The notes beneath the pieces were generated by a model. It saw only the letters and a list, made by a program, of their open reading frames with translations, searched no databases and had not been told where the DNA came from. 64,000 bases of DNA from Flavobacterium sp. 20NA77.7 (lineage in GTDB: Bacteria; Bacteroidota; Bacteroidia; Flavobacteriales; Flavobacteriaceae): the NCBI RefSeq assembly GCF_031326205.1, contig NZ_CP133721.1, positions 372,001 through 436,000 on the forward strand. Direction: 5' to 3'. Shown here in pieces: positions 24,440 through 32,761 of the stretch (within the stretch, counting starts at the first letter, position 1; the number at the start of each line of letters is the position of its first letter). The position numbers and the translations under genes are program-made.

Positions 24440-26419
24440 TTAAAATCGTGCTAAAACGCGACCTAGGTTTTTTGCAATCAATTTGGTAAGACCTAGATAA
24501 TCCTTAATATTCGTTAATAATTCAGAATTATCTTCAGCACTATTTGAGGACACTGATTTTTTAGTGTCCTCAATTATTTTATGTACTAAAAACCATCGTA
24601 AGGTTAATAAAGTTTCATTAACATATTGAGCGATATTTTCCTCTTTTGGTTTTACAACAATTTGCTTGGTCTCCCATTTGTGTAAAGCATCACGTTCTTC
24701 AAGCATTAATATATCGGTAATTTTCTCTGCAATTTCTGCTTGTACTTGTGATAAATATTTGTCTATTTCAAAAAGTTCGTTTTGATTATGATACTGAATT
24801 AAATCATCATAAATGTTTTTGAAAATAGGATTTGTTAATTCTACTTCGTCAACTTGCAAAGCCAAATAAATTTTTTCGGAAACCTTACGTGTATTTATTT
24901 CTTTTATTTCTTCCAATTCACCCTTGTCATTTTCTAGCATGAAAGATTCTTCAAAGTCAACTACCTGATTGCCATATAATAACAGAATTTCTATTATTTT
25001 TTGTTCTAATTCATATTGAATGTCAATTTTTGAAGGAACTAATTCGTCATTGTTTTTTAAGACTTCAAACGCTTTTTTCTCTTCGGTAAACTTTTTAGAA
25101 GCTTCGGCTAGTTCTTTTTTGCCAATTTGAGCAAGTGTATTGTAAAGTACTTCTTCTGAAATATCCATTATTCTTGAACATTCCTGAATGTATATTTCAC
25201 GCTTTATTCTATCAGCAATTTTAGAGATACTATTGACCATATCCCTAATCATTTCCGCTTTTTTAATAGGGTCGTTATTGGCTTCTTTAATTAATAAAGA
25301 GGCTTTAAATTGAATAAAATCTTTTGCATTATCTTGAAGATAGGCTTTTAATTCTTCAAAAGAATGTGATTTTGCAAAACTATCAGGGTCTTCGCCATCA
25401 GGAAATGTACACACCTTAACGTTCATACCAGCTTCTAGTATGAGGTCAATACCTCTTAACGAAGCTCGTAATCCAGCTGCATCTCCATCAAATAAAACCG
25501 TCATGTTAGAGGTCAGTCTACTTACAAGTCTTATTTGATCTGCTGTTAAGGCAGTTCCTGAAGAAGCCACTACGTTTTCAATGCCACTTTGATTAAACTG
25601 AATCACATCGGTATAACCTTCTACTAAATAGCAATTGTCTAGTTTTGCAATGGCTTGTTTAGCATGATAAATACCATATAAAACTTTACTTTTATGGTAA
25701 ATTTCGCTTTCAGGGGAATTAAGGTATTTGGCTGCTTTTTTATCATTTGTCAATATACGTCCCCCAAACCCAAGCACTCTGCCACTCATGCTTTGTATAG
25801 GAAACATTACTCTGCCTTTAAAACGGTCAAAACTTTTTTCTTCTTCAGCTTTTACGATAGTCAGACCTGTTTTTTCTAAAAATTCTAGTTGATAGCCTTT
25901 GCCAAGTGCTTCTTTAGTTAAGGCATCCCAAGAGTCAGGCGAATACCCTAATTGAAATTTTTCAATAGTTGCCGTTGTAAAGCCTCGTTCTTTAAAGTAA
26001 GAAAGCCCAATAGCTTGTCCTTCATCTGTTTTAAGCAAGGTTTTATGAAAATAATCTCGTGCAAATTCAGAAACCAAATACATGCTTTCTTTTTCGTTTG
26101 CTTTTTCTTTATCTTCATCTGTTTCTACTGTTTCTTCTATCTCGATATTATATTTAGTGGCTAAATATCGAATGGCTTCAGGATAGGTATAATGCTCGTG
26201 TTCCATTAAAAAGGTGACTGCATTTCCACCTTTGCCTGAGGAAAAGTCTTTCCAAATTTGCTTCACTGGTGAAACCATAAATGAAGGTGATTTTTCATTT
26301 ACAAACGGACTTAGCCCTTTTAAATTAGAGCCGGCGCGTTTTAATTGAACAAAATCGCCAATTACTTCCTCTACACGAGCAAGGTCAAATACTTTTTCTA
26401 TGGTTTCTTTAGATATCAA
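24440..26419 (-). CDS. dnaG: DNA primase, without zinc-ribbon ligands
   Basis: Makes RNA primers at the replication fork. The 659-residue product has the N-terminal domain, the TOPRIM core (LVEGYTDVIQF with the catalytic Glu; VLFDGDAAG) and a C-terminal helicase-interaction region rich in acidic helices. The zinc-binding CHC2 ribbon keeps its fold signature (PF-NEKSPSFMVSP, GGNAVTFLM) but all four ligands are replaced: Ser37, Val40, Asp58 and Ser61 in place of Cys, His, Cys, Cys. I believe this is shared by other flavobacteria, but it should be checked. It is convergent with the LuxR regulator gene. Confidence 0.95.
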   Translation of the reverse strand: MISKETIEKVFDLARVEEVIGDFVQLKRAGSNLKGLSPFVNEKSPSFMVSPVKQIWKDFSSGKGGNAVTFLMEHEHYTYPEAIRYLATKYNIEIEETVETDEDKEKANEKESMYLVSEFARDYFHKTLLKTDEGQAIGLSYFKERGFTTATIEKFQLGYSPDSWDALTKEALGKGYQLEFLEKTGLTIVKAEEEKSFDRFKGRVMFPIQSMSGRVLGFGGRILTNDKKAAKYLNSPESEIYHKSKVLYGIYHAKQAIAKLDNCYLVEGYTDVIQFNQSGIENVVASSGTALTADQIRLVSRLTSNMTVLFDGDAAGLRASLRGIDLILEAGMNVKVCTFPDGEDPDSFAKSHSFEELKAYLQDNAKDFIQFKASLLIKEANNDPIKKAEMIRDMVNSISKIADRIKREIYIQECSRIMDISEEVLYNTLAQIGKKELAEASKKFTEEKKAFEVLKNNDELVPSKIDIQYELEQKIIEILLLYGNQVVDFEESFMLENDKGELEEIKEINTRKVSEKIYLALQVDEVELTNPIFKNIYDDLIQYHNQNELFEIDKYLSQVQAEIAEKITDILMLEERDALHKWETKQIVVKPKEENIAQYVNETLLTLRWFLVHKIIEDTKKSVSSNSAEDNSELLTNIKDYLGLTKLIAKNLGRVLARF

Positions 26420-26463
26420 ATTAACTGTTTAGGAGTGGCAAGTTACAAAGTTTTTGAATATTA

Positions 26464-26494
26464 TACCTACAAGCTTTTAAAAACCTTGTAGGAA
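26464..26494. repeat. REP-like palindrome with the CCTACAAG core
   Basis: CCTACAAG (26466-26473) pairs perfectly with CTTGTAGG (26485-26492) around an 11-base A/T-rich loop. The same core (CCTTGTAGG with its partner) recurs at 45485-45520. It lies in the intergenic space between the outer-membrane protein gene and dnaG. Confidence 0.55.
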
Positions 26495-26497
26495 AAC

Positions 26498-26530
26498 AAA
26501 AAAAGTATCCCATTGCTGAAATACTTTTTA
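26498..26530 (-). terminator. Rho-independent terminator after the outer-membrane protein gene
   Basis: On the minus strand AAAAGTAT pairs with ATACTTTT around a 12-base loop, followed by a T run. It ends the sigma / anti-sigma / outer-membrane protein transcript before dnaG. Confidence 0.7.
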
Positions 26531-26553
26531 ATGTGCTATAAGCTAACTCAGGT

Positions 26554-27597
26554 TTAATTCCAATCAAAACGAATGCCCATTGAAATATTATTTTGTTTGA
26601 TTGCATTATCCGTAAAAACAGGATTTAAATCATATTTTACATACAGCGAAGTTTGTTTGTAGCCAATATAACTACTTACGCCATATACAAAATCATTAAC
26701 ATTAAAATCGCCTTTTGTTTTTTCAGTTACTTCATTTCCGTCAATTTCATAACATATTTTTTGTTTTGTTTTCAAGTTGAATCCAGCAAATCCTCCTATT
26801 CCTAAACGAAGTCCTTTGTGCGAACGAAATATTTTTTTGTCATTAACAGTATTTGTTTTAGAAAAATCAATTTCAAAATGCATAGGAAAAACTAAGTTTA
26901 CATTTCTTAGTTTACTCATTTTTAAATCGCCATTAAATGCTACTAATCCAGTTGTTTGACCATTTGTGGCAAAAATTCTGTTTTGCGTTGGGTTTAATTC
27001 ATTATACATTACTGAAAAACCATATTTAAAATGAGCCAAATTGCTTTGGTTAGATAAACGGGTATTCCATGTATAGCCCCATTCGTAAAAATTTGAACGT
27101 AAAAAATAAAAATCAGAATGTGCTAAGTTTCCGTCCGATAAAACATTGTTTGCTCCAAAAGCAAATACTGTTTGACCAGTTGTACGCTTTTCACTTGTAT
27201 TAGCGTATTTTTTTCCATTTTTATAGCCTCCTGGAATTGAAATAGAATATTTCCCTTTTAAAGAGTCACCTACTACTTCTTCTACATGTTCATTAACTAA
27301 TTCTCTTAGTTTAGCTTCTTCCGCGGCTACTTTAGTTTCAATATTTGAAGCACGTTCTGTAGCTATTTTAGCTTTTATTTCCGCTCCTTTTTCTTTTGTA
27401 ATTTTACCTTCTTCTATTTGCTTGTCAATAGCCTCAACTTCTTCTTTCAAAGCTCTTTTTTCCTCTGTTTTAATAGTTGTAATGTTTTGTGCAATTTCTT
27501 TGGCACGTGTTTCAAATGTTTTCGTCTTTTCTTGAGCAACTAATTTTCCAGCTACTGAAATAATTGCAATACTGATGTAAAGAATAATTTTGTTCAT
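26554..27597 (-). CDS. Secreted coiled-coil / beta-barrel outer-membrane protein
   Basis: A 347-residue protein, not matched to a named family. It has a signal peptide (about 1-21, ending KLVAQ), then a highly charged helical stretch (about 25-110) rich in Glu and Lys with repeats such as KAKIATERASNIETKVAAEEAK that should form a coiled coil. From about 120 the rest is strand-rich and aromatic (GYTWNTRL, FKYGFSVMYNEL, GLRLGIGGFAGFNLK, SMGIRFDWN), ending in the pattern of an outer-membrane beta barrel. It lies directly after the anti-sigma gene and may be a target or part of an envelope-stress unit. Confidence 0.75.
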   Translation of the reverse strand: MNKIILYISIAIISVAGKLVAQEKTKTFETRAKEIAQNITTIKTEEKRALKEEVEAIDKQIEEGKITKEKGAEIKAKIATERASNIETKVAAEEAKLRELVNEHVEEVVGDSLKGKYSISIPGGYKNGKKYANTSEKRTTGQTVFAFGANNVLSDGNLAHSDFYFLRSNFYEWGYTWNTRLSNQSNLAHFKYGFSVMYNELNPTQNRIFATNGQTTGLVAFNGDLKMSKLRNVNLVFPMHFEIDFSKTNTVNDKKIFRSHKGLRLGIGGFAGFNLKTKQKICYEIDGNEVTEKTKGDFNVNDFVYGVSSYIGYKQTSLYVKYDLNPVFTDNAIKQNNISMGIRFDWN

Positions 27598-27619
27598 TTT
27601 GTGTCAATTTAGGTTAATT

Positions 27620-28309
27620 TTATTCGTAATTTCTATTAGCAAACGCAGATTTTGCTTCTTTAAATTTTTGCAATGCTTTTTCTTTAAACGTTTGATTTAA
27701 TTCATTTTCTACACTAGAAAGCAGTTCGTTAGCATTCACTTTTACAGCAGGTTTGAATGTTTTTGTTGTTGTTGACATTGCTTTTCTACCTTCAACTTCA
27801 GCTAATAAACGTTCTGGGGTAATGTAGCTATAGCTTTTTTGTTCTGTTGTTGAGATCGAACTAATTTCGTTGGTTTGTTCTAGGTTATTGTTTACCAGTT
27901 GAGGTAAATTATTTTTAATTTCAGTCTTATTTTGGCTACTAGTTGAAGAACTATTTATTGCCTCATTTGTTCTAAAAGTACTCGTTGCTAATTTGGTAGT
28001 CGATGTATTTATTTTGCTCTCAATTCCATTTTTTCGGGTAAGGTTTTGTTCATTTTTTTGAACAATAGAAGTTTTGCTTTGTTGCTGAAACGGCTTTTCA
28101 TTTGTGTTTTGGTTGTAAAAAAAATACCCTATTGAACTAAAAAGAAGTAAAGAAGCCGCAATAGGTAGCCAATAATTCTTTTTAGTTGTTTTATTATTTT
28201 CTCTAACAGCTAACATAGCATCTAATCTATCCCACGAAGATTCAGACGGAGTTATGGTTCTGTTTTGAATTGATTTTTTTAGCTGTTTTTCAAAATTATT
28301 TAGTGCCAT
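27620..28309 (-). CDS. Putative anti-sigma factor (single-pass membrane protein)
   Basis: A 229-residue protein with a cytoplasmic N-terminus (NFEKQLKKSIQNRTITPSES, typical short start of Bacteroidota anti-sigma proteins), one transmembrane segment at about 46-66 (NYWLPIAASLLLFSSIGYFF) and an extracytoplasmic Ser/Thr/Asn-rich region with a C-terminal helix. It overlaps the preceding ECF sigma gene by 14 bases. The anti-sigma role is inferred from that coupling and topology; there is no recognised zinc-binding HxxxCxxC motif. Confidence 0.7.
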   Translation of the reverse strand: MALNNFEKQLKKSIQNRTITPSESSWDRLDAMLAVRENNKTTKKNYWLPIAASLLLFSSIGYFFYNQNTNEKPFQQQSKTSIVQKNEQNLTRKNGIESKINTSTTKLATSTFRTNEAINSSSTSSQNKTEIKNNLPQLVNNNLEQTNEISSISTTEQKSYSYITPERLLAEVEGRKAMSTTTKTFKPAVKVNANELLSSVENELNQTFKEKALQKFKEAKSAFANRNYE

Positions 28310-28862
28310 TTTGTACGTTTTTATAATTTTTCAGTGCTTCTTGAAGCATTTTTCTAGCATGTGCTAATTGTGATTTTGATGTGCCTTCGGCAATTTGAAG
28401 CATTTTAGCTATTTCTTGATGTTTTAAACCTTCTATTACATAGAGATTAAAAACCATTTTATACCCGGTGGGTAAATTATCTATCAGCTCTTGTATTATT
28501 TCTGTTGAAAATACTTCTCCATCATATTCTTCTTCTTCTGTTGTTTTCCAATCTTCTAGTTCTATATGACTAAATGTATTTTTTTTACTTCTCAAAAAAT
28601 CAATACACTCATTAATCATAATTCGTTTAATCCAGCCTTCAAAACTGCCTTTATGTTCAAATTTTTTCAAATTTGTAAATACTTTCATAAACGCGGTAAG
28701 CATAACATCTTCGGCATGATGAACATCTTTGATATATTGCCTGCAAACGCTTAACATTTTTGAAGCATATTTTGTGTACAATTGATGTTGTGCTTGCCGA
28801 TTATTAGCTATCGCAAGTGAAATCAGTTGTGCTTCTTCATAATGTAAAGCAATTACTTTCAT
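28296..28862 (-). CDS. ECF-type RNA polymerase sigma factor
   Basis: A 188-residue group IV sigma factor. Region 2 covers about 20-90 (MLSVCRQYIKDVHHAEDVML, SFEGWIKRIMINECIDFLR), region 4 about 120-180 (LPTGYKMVFNLYVIEGL, KHQEIAKMLQIAEGTSKSQL, the helix-turn-helix). Region 3 is replaced by a short acidic linker (EDWKTTEEEEYDGE). It is coupled to the putative anti-sigma gene by a 14-base overlap, then the coiled-coil outer-membrane protein, which together look like an envelope-stress regulon core. Target promoters are unknown. Confidence 0.9.
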   Translation of the reverse strand: MKVIALHYEEAQLISLAIANNRQAQHQLYTKYASKMLSVCRQYIKDVHHAEDVMLTAFMKVFTNLKKFEHKGSFEGWIKRIMINECIDFLRSKKNTFSHIELEDWKTTEEEEYDGEVFSTEIIQELIDNLPTGYKMVFNLYVIEGLKHQEIAKMLQIAEGTSKSQLAHARKMLQEALKNYKNVQNGTK

Positions 28863-28960
28863 TTAAAAATTTTACGCTTTATTATATAGACGGAAGAAAC
28901 AAAAAAAGGTTGTATGGGTTTTGTTTTTTTATTGTCATTGAGTAGTGACATTGCTATGTA

Positions 28961-29941
28961 CTATATTTTTCTTTCAATGACATAATTCACCATCAAAACA
29001 AGACTTTCTTTATAAATACTTTCGGGGAAATCTTCTATGAGTTTTAGTGCTTCTTGTTGAAATTGTATCATCTTTTGTTCTGCATAGTGTAGTCCGCCAT
29101 GTTGTTTTACAAAATCAATAACTTCTTTTACCCTTTTTTTATCTTTATTGTGGTTTTTTATGGAATTAATGAGCCATGATTTTTCTTTTGAGCTACAATT
29201 GTTTAAGGTGTATATTAAAGGTAAGGTCATTTTTTGTTCTTTAATATCTATACCTGTAGGTTTGCCAATAGCATCATCAGTGTAATCAAATAAATCGTCT
29301 TTAATTTGAAATGCCATACCGATGAGTTCGCCAAATTTTCGCATTTTTTCTATTACTATTTTGTCTTCTGGAGCAACAGCACAAGCGCCTAGTGAACAAC
29401 AAGCGGCAATTAAGGTAGCCGTTTTTTGACGAATAATTTCGTAATAAATGGCTTCAGTAATATCGAGTCTTCGGGCTTTTTCTATTTGTAGTAATTCACC
29501 TTCACTCATTTCTCGTACCGCTACAGAAATTATTTTTAATAAATCAAAATCATTATTATCAATTGAAAGTAATAATCCTTTTGATAATAAATAATCACCA
29601 ACTAAAACTGCAATTTTATTTTTCCAAAGGGCGTTAATAGAAAAAAATCCTCTTCTTTTGTTGCTATCATCCACTACATCATCATGAACTAATGTTGCAG
29701 TATGAATTAACTCAATCACAGAAGCTCCTCTGTACGTTCTGTCGTTAACAGTGCCGCCAGAAACCATTTTTGCAGTTAAAAACACAAACATAGGACGCAT
29801 TTGCTTCCCTTTTCTATTTACAATATAATGTGTAATTCGATTAAGTAAAGCTACTTTTGAGGACATGGCTAAATGGAATTTTTTTTCAAAAAGTTCCATC
29901 TCAAAAGCTATAGGTTCCTTTATTTTTTCTGTGATTTTCAT
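28961..29941 (-). CDS. Polyprenyl (octaprenyl-type) diphosphate synthase
   Basis: Condenses isopentenyl diphosphate onto an allylic primer to make long-chain prenyl diphosphates, for example the menaquinone side chain. The 326-residue protein has the first aspartate-rich motif LVHDDVVDD (D87-D92) and the second FQIKDDLFDYTDD, plus GKQMRPMFVFL for IPP binding. The ATG at 29941 (KITEKIKEPI) is preferred to 29962, which adds MCSIFDL. Which chain length it makes cannot be read directly. It is divergent from the following lipoprotein gene. Confidence 0.9.
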   Translation of the reverse strand: MKITEKIKEPIAFEMELFEKKFHLAMSSKVALLNRITHYIVNRKGKQMRPMFVFLTAKMVSGGTVNDRTYRGASVIELIHTATLVHDDVVDDSNKRRGFFSINALWKNKIAVLVGDYLLSKGLLLSIDNNDFDLLKIISVAVREMSEGELLQIEKARRLDITEAIYYEIIRQKTATLIAACCSLGACAVAPEDKIVIEKMRKFGELIGMAFQIKDDLFDYTDDAIGKPTGIDIKEQKMTLPLIYTLNNCSSKEKSWLINSIKNHNKDKKRVKEVIDFVKQHGGLHYAEQKMIQFQQEALKLIEDFPESIYKESLVLMVNYVIERKI

Positions 29942-30005
29942 TAGGTCAAATATACTACACATTCAAGGATTAGAAAAATATTTTTTCTACATTAAACCTT
30001 TTTCT

Positions 30006-30013
30006 TATATTTG
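30006..30013 (+). promoter_or_regulatory. -7 promoter box of the 295-residue lipoprotein gene
   Basis: TATATTTG on the plus strand, 33 bases upstream of the ATG at 30046. A clear -33 TTG at the expected spacing is not seen. Confidence 0.45.
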
Positions 30014-30045
30014 AATCTAATACTCTGAAAACTAAATTTTTAATT

Positions 30046-30933
30046 ATGAAAAAAATAGCAAAATTTTTAGCGCCAATTTTTGTTTTGGTAGCCTTTTTTG
30101 GATGTGAGAAAGACAATGTAACTTCTACAGATTCATTAACTTCTGACGATGCGTTGGTAAGTGCCAAAATTGACATAGCTAGTGATGATGTATCAAACAT
30201 TGTCGATCAATTATTTGACAATATAGATGGTAGTACTATTGCTTATAGAGGTGTAAACAATGATAATTCTGTATTTTCAAATTGTGCTACAATTACAAGA
30301 GTACCCGCTTTTGGAACAGCAATTACACCAGGAACACAAGTTACAAAAACGATTGATTTTGGCACAACAGGTTGTCAATTGAACAATGGTAATATAGTAA
30401 AAGGAAAAATTATTATTAGTTTTGTTTTTCAACCAACTGCAGTGTCACATACCGTGACGTATACGTTTGATAATTTTTATCATAACAACATTAAGTTTGT
30501 TGGTACAAAAACATTTACTCGTACCATGACTGCGGCAACAGCCACCACGGCTCCACATCCAATTGTAACGATGTTGTTAGATATGACGATTACGATGCCA
30601 AATGGTGATGTTTATACTCGTGTAGGATCAAGAACTAGAGAAATGATTGAAGGGTTTGATACACCACAGGTTTTTGCAGATAATATATATAAAATCACAG
30701 GTAACTGGAATACAACACATCCTAATGGTTCTGTGCAAACAGCTACTATTACAACTCCATTAAGAGCTAGAATGAGTTGTTTAGCCGTAAATAAACCATT
30801 ATTGGTGTTAGGGGTAATTACTTTTGTAAAAAATAATGTAACAGCAACGTTAGATTACGGGAATGGTGATTGTGACAATACAGCTGTGTTTACAGTTAAT
30901 GGTAATTCGTATACTATTATTATTGGAAACTAA
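30046..30933 (+). CDS. Lipoprotein of unknown function
   Basis: A 295-residue protein with type II signal peptide (MKKIAKFLAPIFVLVAFFGC, Cys20) followed by an acidic, Ser/Thr/Asp-rich linker. The rest is Thr- and Gly-rich and strand-like (GTQVTKTIDFGTTGCQLNNG, HTVTYTFDNFYHNNIKFVG, VRVGSRTR region) with a few cysteines that could form disulfides. I do not recognise the family. It is monocistronic between divergent polyprenyl synthase and convergent rlmN, and ends with a strong terminator. Confidence 0.8.
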   Translation: MKKIAKFLAPIFVLVAFFGCEKDNVTSTDSLTSDDALVSAKIDIASDDVSNIVDQLFDNIDGSTIAYRGVNNDNSVFSNCATITRVPAFGTAITPGTQVTKTIDFGTTGCQLNNGNIVKGKIIISFVFQPTAVSHTVTYTFDNFYHNNIKFVGTKTFTRTMTAATATTAPHPIVTMLLDMTITMPNGDVYTRVGSRTREMIEGFDTPQVFADNIYKITGNWNTTHPNGSVQTATITTPLRARMSCLAVNKPLLVLGVITFVKNNVTATLDYGNGDCDNTAVFTVNGNSYTIIIGN

Positions 30934-30957
30934 AATGAAAATTTTAGTATAAAATAT

Positions 30958-30988
30958 AAAAAAGGAGTGCATTTGCACTCCTTTTTTA
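30958..30988. terminator. Bidirectional rho-independent terminator
   Basis: AAAGGAGTGC (30961-30970) pairs with GCACTCCTTT (30975-30984) around the loop ATTT, with T's following on both strands. It separates the lipoprotein gene from convergent rlmN. Confidence 0.88.
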
Positions 30989-32029
30989 TTAGGATTTATT
31001 AGCTAATTGACCGCAAGCTGCATCAATGTCTTTCCCTCTGCTTTTTCGTACTTTTACAATAATGCTGTTTTTTTCAAGTGCAGCTATATAGTTTTGAGTA
31101 GCTTGTTCACTAGCTTGTTGAAATAAGCCATCATCAATTGGGTTGTATTCTATCAGATTTACTTTGCAAGGCACATATTTACAAAATTTGACTAATGCAT
31201 CTATCGAAGCTTTATCATCATTAATACCTTTCCAAATTACATATTCATACGTTATTTTACTTTTGGTTTTTTTGTACCAATATTCTAATGCTTCTTTTAA
31301 TTCAGGTAAAGGGAAACTTTTTGTAAAGGGCATAATTTCGTTTCTTGTTTCTTCGATAGCTGAATGAAGCGAAACAGCGAGTTTAAATTTTACTTCGTCA
31401 TCTGCCATTTTTTTTATCATTTTTGATACGCCAGAAGTAGAAACCGTTATTCTTTTTGGAGACATACCCAATCCGTCTGTTGAGGTTATTTTTTCAATGG
31501 CTGCCATTACGTTGTTGTAATTCATCAATGGTTCGCCCATGCCCATAAAAACAATATTTGACAAGGGGCGATCGTAATATAATCGACTTTCATTGTCAAT
31601 AGCAACTACTTGATCGTATATTTCATCTGGGTTTAAATTGCGCATTCTTTTTAATCGAGCTGTTGCACAGAAATTACAATCTAAACTACATCCTACTTGA
31701 CTAGATACGCAGGCTGTGGTTCTTGTATTTGTTGGAATTAAAACAGATTCTACCACTAAATCATCGTGAAGTCTTACTGCATTTTTCACGGTACCGTCTT
31801 CACTTCTTTGCATCGTATCCACTTTGATATGATTAATTACAAAGTTCGTTTCAAGCATAACACGTGTTTCTTTAGAGATATTTGTCATGCTTTCAAAAGA
31901 ATGTGCTTTTTTATGCCAAAGCCATTCGTAGATTTGGTTTCCACGGAAAGCTTTGTCACCATTGGCAACAAAAAAATCTCTTAATTGCTCTTTTGTCAAG
32001 GCACGGATATCTTTTTTCTCTGTTTGCAT
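30989..32029 (-). CDS. rlmN: Dual-specificity 23S rRNA A2503 / tRNA A37 C2-methyltransferase
   Basis: A radical-SAM enzyme that methylates C2 of A2503 in 23S rRNA and A37 of some tRNAs. The 346-residue protein has the iron-sulfur motif CSLDCNFC (C114, C118, C121), GMGEPLMNY, SLHSAIEETRNEIMPF and the C-terminal Cys339 (AACGQL) that carries the protein-bound intermediate in the family. A TACTTTTG box at 32034-32041 (minus strand) ends only about 5 bases before the ATG, so the transcript may be leaderless or nearly so. Confidence 0.96.
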   Translation of the reverse strand: MQTEKKDIRALTKEQLRDFFVANGDKAFRGNQIYEWLWHKKAHSFESMTNISKETRVMLETNFVINHIKVDTMQRSEDGTVKNAVRLHDDLVVESVLIPTNTRTTACVSSQVGCSLDCNFCATARLKRMRNLNPDEIYDQVVAIDNESRLYYDRPLSNIVFMGMGEPLMNYNNVMAAIEKITSTDGLGMSPKRITVSTSGVSKMIKKMADDEVKFKLAVSLHSAIEETRNEIMPFTKSFPLPELKEALEYWYKKTKSKITYEYVIWKGINDDKASIDALVKFCKYVPCKVNLIEYNPIDDGLFQQASEQATQNYIAALEKNSIIVKVRKSRGKDIDAACGQLANKS

Positions 32030-32033
32030 GTTG

Positions 32034-32041
32034 CAAAAGTA
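32034..32041 (-). promoter_or_regulatory. -7 promoter box of rlmN
   Basis: TACTTTTG on the minus strand, directly before the ATG at 32029. With a start 5-8 bases downstream of the box, transcription would begin at or within the start codon. Confidence 0.4.
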
Positions 32042-32080
32042 ATGAATTTAGAAATTAGAATTCAGAATTTAGAAAATAGA
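32042..32080. repeat. Low-complexity intergenic tract (AATTTAGA-like units)
   Basis: Near-repeats of gaatttagaa, attagaatt and cagaatttag follow each other with a 7-9 base rhythm. It lies between rlmN and the divergent O-methyltransferase gene. Confidence 0.45.
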
Positions 32081-32094
32081 TGAGCTGTAATTTG

Positions 32095-32102
32095 TATTTT
32101 TG
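32095..32102 (+). promoter_or_regulatory. -7 promoter box of the O-methyltransferase gene
   Basis: TATTTTTG on the plus strand, 18 bases upstream of the ATG at 32120. No clear TTG at the expected -33 spacing. Confidence 0.45.
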
Positions 32103-32119
32103 TCAAAATTTGATTTAAC

Positions 32120-32761
32120 ATGCATTTTATATCGGAAGAGTTAGAAAATTACGTGGCACAACATTCACAAGTTGAACCTGAATTATTGGTCAAATTAAAC
32201 AAAGAAACGCATCAAAAAATATTGCAACCTAGAATGTTGAGTGGGCATTTTCAAGGGAGAGTGTTGAGTATGTTGTCAAAGCTAATTAGGCCTCAGGCTA
32301 TATTAGAAATTGGAACCTATACAGGCTATGCAACCTTGTGTTTAGCGGAAGGTTTACAACCCGGAGGTACACTTGACACCATTGATGTCAATGAAGAATT
32401 GGTTGATTTTCAGAAAAAATATTTTGATGCTTCAATTTATAAAACGCAGATAATTCAACATTTAGGTAATGCAATTGATATAATACCAAAATTGAATAAG
32501 CAATTTGATTTAGTATTTATTGATGCAGATAAAGAGAATTACATTCATTATTTTAATTTAGTGGTACCAATGATGCCATCAGGAGGTATTATCTTGTCTG
32601 ATAATGTGTTGTGGAGTGGAAAAGTTTTGGAAGAATTAAAGCCGAATGATAAAAGCACAAAAATATTAACTACGTATAATAAACTACTAAATGAAGATGA
32701 TAGAGTTGAAACCGTTTTACTGCCTATCAGAGATGGTTTAACTGTTACTCGGGTGAAGTAA
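32120..32761 (+). CDS. O-methyltransferase, caffeoyl-CoA/catechol type
   Basis: A 213-residue class I SAM methyltransferase of the methyltransferase-3 family. SAM and metal site motifs: LEIGTYTGYATLCLAEGL (about 71-88), IDVNEEL, FDLVFIDADKENYIHYF (metal ligands in DADK), IILSDNVLWSGKV. The N-terminal HFQGRVLSMLSKLI helix is usual. No signal peptide; cytoplasmic. The substrate (small phenolic or tRNA-related in some homologues) cannot be determined. It overlaps the convergent PAP2 gene by 17 bases at the 3' end. Confidence 0.9.
   Translation: MHFISEELENYVAQHSQVEPELLVKLNKETHQKILQPRMLSGHFQGRVLSMLSKLIRPQAILEIGTYTGYATLCLAEGLQPGGTLDTIDVNEELVDFQKKYFDASIYKTQIIQHLGNAIDIIPKLNKQFDLVFIDADKENYIHYFNLVVPMMPSGGIILSDNVLWSGKVLEELKPNDKSTKILTTYNKLLNEDDRVETVLLPIRDGLTVTRVK

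Noticed and set aside
26421-26606. 61-residue minus-strand frame near dnaG
   Set aside because: It covers a palindrome, a terminator and the end of the outer-membrane protein gene in another frame; no start or family support.
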